NCBI RefSeq assembly: GCF_037975245.1
Contig: NC_092563.1
Coordinates: 30,281,960-30,345,959 of the forward strand
Direction: 5' to 3'
From: Apostichopus japonicus
Lineage: Eukaryota; Echinodermata; Holothuroidea; Aspidochirotida; Stichopodidae
Length of the DNA stretch: 64,000 nt
This document shows positions 25,501 through 37,500 of this stretch, in pieces (within the stretch, counting starts at the first letter, position 1; every line of letters begins with the position of its first letter). Position numbers and translations under genes: made by a program. The notes beneath the pieces were generated by a model that was not told where the DNA came from, did not search any database, and worked only from the letters and a program-made list of their open reading frames with translations.

Positions 25501-28500
25501 GTACTTGTTGTAAGTGCAGCACCTACCAGTATTGAAGTAATTTCAATACCTACCAGTACTTGTAGTAATTTCAGTACTTACCAGTACTTGTAGTAATTGC
25601 AGTACCTACCAGTACTTGTAGTAATTGCACTTACCTACCAGTATTTGTAATAATTTCAGTACCTACCAGTACTTGTAGTAATTTCAGTACCTACCAGTAC
25701 TTGTAGTAATTTCAGTACCTACCAGTACCTGTAGTAATTTCAGTACCTACCAGTACTTGTAGTAATTTCGGTACCTACCAGTACTTGTAGTAATTTCAGT
25801 ACCTACCAGTACTTGTAGTAATTGCACTTACCTACCAGTATTTGTAATAATTTCAGTACCTACCAGTACTTGTAGTAATTGCACTTACCTACCAGTACTT
25901 GTAGTAATTTCAGTACCTACCAGTACTTGGCTCAAAGCATTTGCCCTCTATCATGTGCAGTTTAAGAATTATAAAACAGAAATCCAAAGGAAGAATAAAA
26001 CTTACTGATAACTTTGCCAGTGGCACAAGCTGAATATATGTAGTTCTGAAGAAGGACAAAATATTAAAGTAGAATCAGCAGAAATTAGAAATAATAAATT
26101 TTATAAAGAAACATTTGGTTATATGATTTTAACATTATTGTTAATGCAAACAAAACAATAAAGCCTATTCACTGGATCACAAAGACAAAATTAGGTGACT
26201 TTTCATTGTTGGTATTAGTAGAGGACACCTGTTGTAAAGCTTAACAATGGGTATTGTGAAAAAAAAAAACACATTTATTTTAAAGGGTTGTCCTTGTTTG
26301 TAGGAGAATCTGTTGAATTGGTACTTTTAAATGAGTACATCAAAATGTAAGGCTGCATGTGTGATTAAATTTTCTGCAGGCTTCATCAATAATACAACTG
26401 CCTCTTCATCAATTTATTTAAATTTTAATCACCTGATCTGTGGTAAACTTTGGAGAGAAGCGACATCTGAGTAATGTATGCAACACACCGTGACCCCGGT
26501 AAGTCATTAGGGAAGTATCACCTTTAACAAGTATCCTCCTACGAGCTGAACATAAAAATAAAAACAACATTTAAGTACGGTGGGCAACACAACTTTACCT
26601 TGGTAAGTCATTAGGGAAGTATCACCTTTATCAACTTAACTTTCAACTTAACCAAGTAACTTAACCAACCCTCAACTTAACCAAGTATGAACTTAACCTT
26701 GGTAAGTCATTGATAAGAGTGGCAAATGCAAATCTGAACATTGGTGAATAAGACATTGCTTAATAGATTACAACCTTTATGTGAAATCATTTTGTCACCA
26801 ATACCAACACCATGCAGTATTATTATGCAAGAGACACACTTTTCTATAGAAGATTGACACAATCATTCACCAACAGACACAGTTCAGAATACCAATGTTA
26901 TAGAACCCTGGTATTCAGAGTTTTCTGATTGGTGACGTAAATCTTCACCATCATCATCTTGGCGACCCTCCGGTAGTAGATATTGTGACCAGGGGAAGGG
27001 GTCCACGTGTACATCAACTTGGCGACCCTCCAGTAGTAGATATTGTGACCAGGGGAAGGGGTCTACGGGTACATCAACTTGGCGACCCTCCGGTAGTAGA
27101 TATTGTGACCAGGGGAAGGGGTCTACGGGTACATCAACTTGGCGACCCTCCGGTAGTAGATATTGTGACCAGGGGAAGGGGTCTACGGGTACATCAACTT
27201 GGCGACCCTCCGGTAGTAGATATTGTGACACGGGGAAGGGGTCTACGGGTACATCAACTTGGCGACCCTCCGGTAGTAGATATTGTGACCAGGGGAAGGG
27301 GTCTAGAGGTACATCAACTTGGCGACCCTCCGGTAGTAGATATTGTGACCAGGGGAAGGGGTCTACGGGTACATCAACTTGGCAACCCTCCGGTAGTAGA
27401 TATTGTGACCAGGGGAAAGGTGTTATGGGTAAGAGGTATCCACCTACTCTGTTGATGGGAGCTACGTTACAAGTGGTGTTATATTTAGCAACTTTTGAAC
27501 TTGAAGATTTCTTCTTCTTTTTCAGAAATTATTTGAATTCTTTAGCTAACCTTGAAACAAAAAAATATTTGCAACTCAAGACAACTTTGAATACCAAGGT
27601 TAAAGAAATAAAGAGGGATTTACAACCAAAGAGGTCATAATATATTCATTCAGGCCTACAAATGCTACAAGTTCTTGTTCTGGTTCTTGCTTGTATGTCT
27701 AAATATGATAACAACTTTACCACCATCTTCAAAGTTACTATTTGCCCTAGGTTTACAGTTTCGTGAACTAATTCATGTTCTACGTTACATCTTTCAAAAC
27801 CTTCAAAGGAAGGACACCATTGTTACCTATCTGAGTGAGAATATGACTTACACCTCCTGGGAGCCCTTTGCCACCTGTAGTCCCATTGTTACCTATCTGA
27901 GTGAGTATCTATGACTTCCACCTCCTGGGAGCCCTTTGCCACCTGCAGTCCCATTGTTACCTATCTGAGTGAGTATATGACTTACACCTCCTAGGAGCCC
28001 TTTGCCACCTGTAGTCCCATTGTTACCTATCTGAGTGAGTATCTATGACTTACACCTCCTAGGAGCCCTTTGCCACCTGTAGTCCCATTGTTACCTATCT
28101 GAGTGAGTATCTATGACTTACACCTCCCAGGAGCCCTTTGCCACCTGTAGTCCCATTGTTACCTATCTGAGTGAGTATCTATGACTTACACCTCCTAGGA
28201 GCCCTTTGCCACCTGTAGTCCCATTGTTACCTATCTGAGTGAGTATATGACTTACACCTCCTGGGAGCCCTTTGCCACCTGTAGTCCCATTGTTACCTAC
28301 CTGAGTGAGTATCTATGACTTACACCTCCTAGGAGCCCTTTGCCACCTGTAGTCCCATTGTTACCTATCTGAGTGAGTATATGACTTACACCTCCTGGGA
28401 GCCCTTTGCCACCTGTAGTCCCATTCTTGCTGGGCCACTGCCCTCCTGGCATTCTCCACAGCATTCTCAGAGGAGAAACATCTCATATCCCAGAGTTTGA

Positions 28501-31500
28501 TTGATTGATCCTTAGAGTTACTGATCAAGTGGCGTGTATCACCCTGTAAATTAATTGAAATATGGCATTTAAACATATGTGGGATGGAAAAGTTACAGCT
28601 TTTCTGGTGCCTGAAGCTAAAATTGCAGAAACATTTGGGGTAGCTTGAGTTTCTTCGTTTGGCATAGTTACCAAAATTTTGTCACGAAATGCTACAGAAT
28701 AGTCAGGTACTGCATCCCAAATGAAAAGCACTTTAAGTCTTTGTCTCCAATCGTTTGTTCATTTGACAAGTATAGAGATTCATATGCTGTCCCTTTCGCC
28801 TCGCCACCAAAGTATGTGCGAAAATGGTGGTTCTTGATTGCTAAGGTTACAACGCTTGTACGTGACTCAATGAATAAATTAGGTCATAATTCCAAGTTGA
28901 TGCTATGAAATGTTTCCCCTCACTCCAAACTGCAATGAACCAATTACTTAACCTTAATAATAATGATGACACTAAACCTGATTAGAGTCTAACCATGTTA
29001 ATGGATGAGTCTTCACACTACCTATTACCACTTTCACTTTTTACCAATCAGAGTTGTTCTACCACCAAGGGTTCCAATTAATTTTACAACAAGGGGCAGA
29101 AAACATGATTTGTTGGAGCAAACATGCAGACATCATCAATATCTTCATTTACCTTTATACTCTTAATAATTAAGGTTGACTGATTGTTCAACAAAGCCCA
29201 AAGATTTAATGATTTGTGATGTCATTAAAGTGCAAGATTGTGGACCTATTTTTATTCACAGGCCAGATTAAAATATATCACCGTTCAGATTTCCCTCTCA
29301 TGTTACCTATTGATAAACTCCTTGTAAACACAAATTCTTATAGACATACTCTCCATATGACACCATACAGACCCCCCTATGACGTACCTTTGACTGGCAC
29401 TACACAACATATTCAAATTCCTAAAGACATGCTCTCCATATGACACCATACAGACCCCCCTATGACGTACCTTTGACTGGCACTACACAGCATATTCAAA
29501 TTCCTAAAGACATGCTCTCCATATGACACCATACAGACCCCCCCCCCCCTATGACGTACCTTTGACTGGCACTACACGACATATTCGAATTCTTAAAGAC
29601 ATGCTCTTCATATTACACCATACAGACCCCCCTATGACGTACCTTTGACTGGCACTACACGACATATTCGAATTCTTAAAGATATGCTCTTCATATTACA
29701 CCATACAGACCCCCCTATGACGTACCTTTGACTGGCACTACACGACATATTCGAATTCTTAAAGATATGCTCTTCATATTACACCATACAGACCCCCCTA
29801 TGACGTGCCTTTGTATCAATGAATGTGATACCATCACTGTGTCCTGCCAGAGTCCCAACTGGAGATGAATTTGATTCACTCAGCATCCGGCGATCCCAGA
29901 CCTTGCACAAGCCGTCATCACCGCCGGAGAACAAAATCTGAGACGAAGAGTCTGCAAAACAGACTGCGTTTACATCATCCTCATGTGCATCGACCTGGAA
30001 AAATGAAAACCAAAAGAGCCCACCAATTCAGTTATTTACAACAGTCCTCTGTGTAAGTTTGTCAATTTTACCAGATGTATATCCTGCACTATTAATATAT
30101 GATAACTACTGATACAGCCTAAGACACCGTCAAACATTTACTTTCACTGACTCACTTCTATTACAAGACTTTTTTGGGGCTGGGACAAATTTTCATTATC
30201 GTAGTAATAATTACAAAATTTAAAGAGGTTATGAAATGAAAAATTTTCATGTCTTAGAATGGTTTATCTACATTACTACAACACCATCTATGCACAACTT
30301 TCCGTAAATACAGCTTCAAACGCCAGAAATTCGCTGTCAAAGTATTCCCCAGAGACCTCTCGAGCTGCCACTCGTAAAAAAAAGCAAAGCTGCCCACCGC
30401 AGTTCATCTGACGTCATCAAAGGAACCATTTCAGCCAAAGCCGACTCCCCGCTGTTTACCGATACGGCGTTACACAGTTTACTACATGTAACCACAACAC
30501 TCTTCTCATCAATTGAAAATGTCTTCTCCCGAATCTTCCGATTCAGAGGAAATCTCTCAGGACATTCGTAAGCTTTGACGAAAATTATTTTCTTGAGGAA
30601 GATGAGGAGGAAATAGTTTTCAAGGGTGATGAAGATAATATCGGTGTTTTTCCCTATCAATTGAGCCCCTTGCAGAAGAATTGTAAAACGATCCCGGTGG
30701 CCGAGACGCGTCGCTGCCGATCGAAGTCCCCGAGCAGAACGGTTGGACGACCCTGAACCGAAACTGGTCGGTTGAGCATAAACAAAACCACCCTTGTTAA
30801 GACCATCATATGATTTAAATTATCTCGAATGTCGATGATCCTGCTACTTAACTTCGTAGCGAAGCTTCTAGAATTTTGTGTCTTACAGTGCAAGGAAAAT
30901 GTGACATTCTGTTCATTGCAACCCTATAGTACTAGTAGTGGTAACATGGGGTCTAGACCTAATAGACGTTGTATAACAGGCTAGCCAGTGTAATTGTATC
31001 ATCCAACTGTTACGTAAAATCACAACACAACGCCAGATTTACCACAAAAGAAAACTTGCAGATCTAGTATTGATTGTTCTTAAACCAACTGGCTTTAAAA
31101 TTTGTGCGAAATATTAGGTACCTGTAACCATAAAAAAAATCGTCATTTGCTGTATCAAGGAGGCCTAGGCTATGGTCATAACAAGTAATTTGGCAACAGT
31201 ATAGGCCTACAGGCACTCGTAATGTTGTGTATGTGTAGTGTTTTGAGCAAGTCGTGTTCAAATTCTTCGATTTTGTCATCTTTTGGAAAAGCTTGCAGTA
31301 GAAATCCGTCTTTACTTGTGGTGGAGCAACCTGATACCACATATCGGCTCGGCATTTTTAACTTTACGAGATAAATTTACGTAAAAACAAACTCCAAACA
31401 CCAAATCTCAATTACTACGGAGCAATGCAACAGTGTAATGGTGTGTGTTCTCAGACGTTTAAGAGTGTAAACATAGCGTCTCGGAAGTGAGCTGAGTTCC

Positions 31501-34500
31501 TCGACTGACGTCACGCCGCGTTACCGTAAATACAACAATTTTTAGAAAGTTTTTATTACCCTCGAATTTTTGATCGTTTATTCCTCGAGAATGCAAGCTT
31601 CGTTTGACACAAATTGGGTATCATTGGAAAGCTACGAGTGTACAGAATACGATGATAAAGAATTTTTTTTTCATTTCATAACCTCTTTAAGGTTTTACAG
31701 GAACTCACCATCAATGTTCTTTCCCCCTTTTCCCTGTCATATATGTAAAGATTTCCATCGTTTGCACTGTCGAGAAGAGATGCACAAAGTAAAACAAGAT
31801 CGGATTGACATGTAAAACAAACACTGAGGATCCTTCACAGAACCTGCACCATAGATTGAATGATACCGCCTGCACCATAGATTGAATGATATCGCCTGCA
31901 CCATAGATTGAATGATATTGCCTGCACCATAGATTGAATGATATTGCCTGCACCATAGATTGAATGATATCGCCTGCACCATAGATTGAATGATATCGCC
32001 TGCACCATAAATTGAATGATATCGTCTGCACCATAGATTGAAGGATATCACCTGCACCATAGATTGAATGATATTGCCTGCACCATAGATGGAAGGATAT
32101 TGCCTGCACCATAGATTGAATGATATCGCCTGCACCATAGATTGATTGAAATTGCCTGCACCATAGATTGAATGATATCGCCTGCACCATAGACTGAATG
32201 ATATCGCCTGCACCATAGATTGAATGGTATCGCCTGCCGGATAGCAGTATGGTATACAAACTAAACATAAACTAAACACAAACTTAATATAAACTAAACA
32301 AGCAGACAAGCTGCCATAACCTACCCTGCGAGGATTTCTTTATTGTCACTGGAAAACTGAATGGAGAAAGCACAAAACTGGGCTTGGCTGGGATTCAGAT
32401 CTAAGGCACTGTGAGTTTCATAGTCTCCATGGATATTGCAAATGTGTACTGTGGAAGAAAATAAACATACATCAGAGTCAACTTAGATTCTTAATGAAGG
32501 AGCAGACATGTCTTGGTACACAGGAAGGATTATTCTATATGTAACAATATGTACATTAAAGGCATCACTTTCCAATTAATGTGCCGAGACCAAGTCACAT
32601 GACTTATGAGTAGCAAGGTCACATAGCCTACATTAACTGGTTCATTATTGCCAAAAACAAGACAATGAACCACTGTCTGTACTCATTATTTAGAACACTG
32701 TTTTGGAATGATGATCAGCTCTGTTTAGGATAATTCTATCTGAAGTTTAAAAAGAATGTAAAGGAGTATACTCAAATCAATGAGCAATGCCAAGGCAAAT
32801 AGGCAAAGCTTAGAATGCAGTTTACAACAGTAAAAGTGACCCAAAAAAATGATAAGTTTGACAGCTTACTGTTTTCTGACCAGCTTGAATATATCAGGTA
32901 ACATCCATCAGGACTGTAAATTTAAAGGAAGAAAATAAACAAATAAACACAACAGCAAAACCAAAGTTATTAAAAAGGAAAATTCATCTGAGAGTTTTCA
33001 AGAATTCACTACCGACAACAATCTAACGAGACAAGACCTTTTCTTGGTCAGCATTTGAACAGATCATATCCAAAATGTCTCTCATGAATAACTTTTTGAA
33101 GGAAACTTTAGTCTTTTTCTTTAAAGAATCAGTTAATTTCAAACCACTTTTGTCCATAGTTAATACACAAAGTCACTGAAACCGACGATGTTTTTTGCCA
33201 TAAGTGTTAATTTGGTATCATCTACCCATGTGCTAAAATTGTAAGATCTTCCTTCAAAATGGACAGAAGCCCTAAATTAACAGATGCATACTGTCAGCTC
33301 TAATAAACTGTGGGTTGAGACAGGACAAAGTTAAAATCCCCAAAAGTGTAAAGAAGAGTTCAGATCAAATTTTATTATAGTTGCTAAAGAAGTTTATAAA
33401 ATACCTATTAATTGTATTAGTTAGATATATGTATTAGTTATAGAAGGGAGACAATTATTAAAGGTACAGAAGTAGATTACACATATTCACCTGAATGCAG
33501 TATCCAGCACACTCCAACCGACATCTTGAGCCTTGATTGCCCTGAACAGTTTGAACTGTCCCTTGGAAACGTCAAAGAGACGTAAATACTGATCCTGGCA
33601 TGCCGAGAGAAAGACGTTGCCATCCTGTGAATAGGTACCGCAGAACAACTTGGACGGAAACCTATCCAGCTCAGTACCATTATTTGGAAGGAAGCTGTGG
33701 AAAGATACAAGCAGATTGCAGTGAATCTGCAGGACGGCTTACTATTTGACCCTAGTCTTGGTCTACAGCAGCTCAAAGCATATTCAAGGAATTAATTACA
33801 TACATTAAAATATTTCCCTAATGAGGTATATGGCAGAACAAAAGGACATCTTGAGGCTGTGGATAGTCACCTGCCAAGAATGAGATGCCTCTTATCACTG
33901 CATCTAATCAACTTCAAGGGGCATCCTATATAGTAAGATGCCAAGTCAATTTAATATTAATGGCTGCTAATATTATCAACTAAAACAGTACCTTGGTGTG
34001 ACAGTTGATTGATCATTCATGTATGGTGTTTTATCTGCACTCTTTATACAAAGCTTGCATAGCATCATAAAACAATCTATGAGCAAATTTAACAGGTTAC
34101 ACCGGTTTGACAGGTAACTGTTAGTTATTCTCGCACAATCTTTACTACAGTACCGTTAGTCTCATAGTTGTAATCTTTTTCATGTTATTTTGCATGTTAA
34201 TACTGACCTTGCTGTGAACATTGATTTCTCATGCATATATGGTCTTCCCATTTCGATTAAGCCACCATTAGACTGTCTCTGTTGATGATAAACAGAACAA
34301 ACTCTGTACTGTGATATCAGATAACATGTTTTAATATCCTCAATATGGCATCTTTCTACATCTACAGTACTGTAGGTGGGCAACAGAAGGTTTAACTAAT
34401 ATCTACTGGTCACTATCAGTACAACATATGGTATCTTGGCTTGACTTAAAGGCATCTAATGTTTGATAGCAAAGCTCATACTTGATGTATTTAATAAACC

Positions 34501-37500
34501 TTGTTATTGGTATATCTGAAAGCTCTTGATGTAACAAGAAAAGACTGTAGGATTATTCTATTGACTATTATGAATATGTATTATGCAGATTTTAATTTTT
34601 CGTCTTAGTTTCTAAGATTCAGAGTAATGACTCTGCAGACTGCAACAGTACTGTACAGTAGGTGTGGGATCTTTGGTACAAGGCAGTTTATAGCTACTCA
34701 CAATATATAATCACTCTATACATTGTACTCAAATCAATGACCACATAAACACAACATACGGTATCAATGTAATCATTTCTATATGTTTGTAAGCCATCAC
34801 AAATGTCTTACTGAGAATGTACTGACATAAAAGCAACTTTTAAACAACTCTACCATGTCCTTCTAGCTATAATAACAATAATAATCTTAGATATAAATAA
34901 GTTACCAGAGGTTCTTATGATGTATTCCAACAATACATTTAGATATGGGTTTATGCTAACCTTTCTTAGAAGGTGATTGACAGATGTTGGTTTTGGTATT
35001 GTGCCATAGTGAGGCTGTCCTGCCTTGAACAGCATACTCTGTTTGAACTGGCTTTGCTGTTAAAAAGAAATCAAATGAATACATAAATATTTCAATGGTT
35101 TTTGTACTTTTACAGTTGATTTTTACTAAGTACTGTAAGTGGCCTTACATTAAAGAAAAGTATCTTTACATAAATACTGTAGAAATATAACACAAGGTAT
35201 ATTAACCAGTGATTGTGTAGGCTAACCTGTCAACAGTGGGTTTCATGATGGACCTATTTGAGGAACTGTATTAATATCGGATATTTCAGTCTCATATTTC
35301 TTATGAACTAACTTTAAATTTCCCAGTCAGTTTCCATTGTTCATTTATTGAATTAATATGAAGTGCTATACAAATAATCAGATTCTAAAAATGAAAACAA
35401 AAATTGTCTGTTCTTAAAAAGCAGCTTTCAAAGTTAAAGAAGAACACCAAATGTGTTAACCTTTTTGAGTTGAACACTTTGATATCGTTGCAAATCCAGG
35501 GGAAGGGGACAAGGAGAAGCAGGTATTACACATTAAAAGGGCACTGCAACAATTAACCATCTATAGTGTTGGTCATAAGAAATCTTGCATGAGAATAAAA
35601 AGTGGATGGACACGGTTCTCCCAAGTTATAAATTCACCAATTGCACAATGGACACGTCCACCCATAATGCAACATGTTTATACTGTTATCCTTCCTTGTG
35701 TCCACTTTTTGCTACTGTACATCACATCCTCTTACTATACATCCCAGGCCTCGACAAATATTTGTAACAGCACTCGCCAATTGGCGAGCACGACTAAAAA
35801 GCTACTGGCCAAATTGCTTTATATAAACTAAGGTTAGGCAGATATATGGCACTACATAATGCAGATTGGAAATGATATTTCTATATGAAATTTTATCTTC
35901 TTTCACCAAAAGAAAGTGATGAACATCGTAACAACATGTCACAGAATCATTAATATACAGCTACAGAACTGTATTGTGGATTTTATTTTCTGCACATCAG
36001 CTCTAAAGGGGTCTTGTGTCATGCACTTGTGGATATTGATAGCACAAAACTCAGAATATAGTGGTTACAACTTGTTAAAAAGTTTCATACAAAATATTCT
36101 ATCAATTTAGTTTTCAGTTCAGAGGGGATTTCCACCTTTTTATTTTTAGTTGTCTACTTGGGCTGCTACTGTAGTACTACTCTACTGTTTAGGGGTTGCC
36201 TGGGCATAAATAAGCAGTCTAAGTCATCACATGATGTTCAACAAACTTTTTTAATTTGTTTCTGAGAAAGGAACATATGAACACAGTGTGTATGAATGCT
36301 TTTAGGAACACATCACATAGCCTACTTTGTAAGATCAATCCATTCCCTGTACATAGTTAATAGCAATATAATGCTTTTGCTGTGTGTTTAAAATGGGGGA
36401 TTGCTCCCTACCTGTTAAGTTTGTGAACAACCTCTGTACATGCAAAATTCAGGTACATAATGCACGTTTTAGATAGCATAGTTAATTCCCATTAAGATTT
36501 GTCATTAACACAACTAAAACTTGCTTCAAGTTCACCAAGGGACTGATTTTATCATAATCTAAAATGTTTACATAAATAGTCTTGCTAATATTGGGGGTTG
36601 ACAGTCCACGAGTCACTCACCAAAATGTAGTGCTTAGTTTGTTTTCTAAGAGCCAAAGCTAAAATTCTACTTGATAATGTGGAGTTGGCTACTATTATTG
36701 TCAAGGCCTGGTAAATCCCCCTCCTATTATACTCCTGTCTGGATTTTAACCTAACCCAGATACTAAAAAGAGAGTTAAATGTAAATTAATTGATTTTTCC
36801 CCTTTATACTATAATGGTTGTTTGACAAACAGTCCAAACACAAGCAGTTTGTCCACTACAAAACTAGCTTGTCCTGTGTTCACTTCACTGTGCCTTTGAA
36901 GTTTGAAACATGGATATATTATGGTGTAATACAGTACTTCCATGACTGCACATGCTAATGCAAGTTCAATAAAAAGTCGGTATTTTTCAAGCAATCACAT
37001 ACAACAACATGAGGTACAGATCTGGGAACCGCCCCTCCTCCAACCACCAAAGATTGATTTCAAATCTGTGATTTCTAAACCTTTCCTAAATGCTGCCTGC
37101 ATGTTACTCACAATCTTATCGCCCCCCCCCCCCCCCCCCGAAGATTTATTTCAAATCTGTGATTTCAAAACCTTTCCTAAATACTGCCTGCAGTAGGGTA
37201 CTCACATCAATCTTACTCGTGTCTGGAGTTACATCAGCTGAAAGAAAGTGCAAAAACGGTTAAACCACATTGTGTAAAAGAGACAACAACTGTGCTCATC
37301 AGAACACCCCGTTATAATGTACTGTTTGGGTCATGGAATGCACCTATGACAAGCAACCAGCCACTTTAAGTTCCAGGACTCAGTCAGTGTATTTATGAGA
37401 AAGACTGATCATTTAAATCATAATTCTTGATAATATTCGAGGTCTTCTTGAAGATCCTCGTTCAGTTACTATATAGAACATGTACACATGCAACCATGCA

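Noticed and set aside
31711-32309. Minus-strand frames of 185 and 190 codons (HSIYGAGD repeats)
   Set aside because: Product of the 26-bp array; they overlap true DCAF11 exon 8 in another frame.
36600-36690. Minus-strand SSRILALALRKQTKHYIL stretch with GTGAGT donor as the missing DCAF11 exon
   Set aside because: It does not resemble the family sequence, and the frame needed to join exons 3 and 4 contains a stop or wrong phase.
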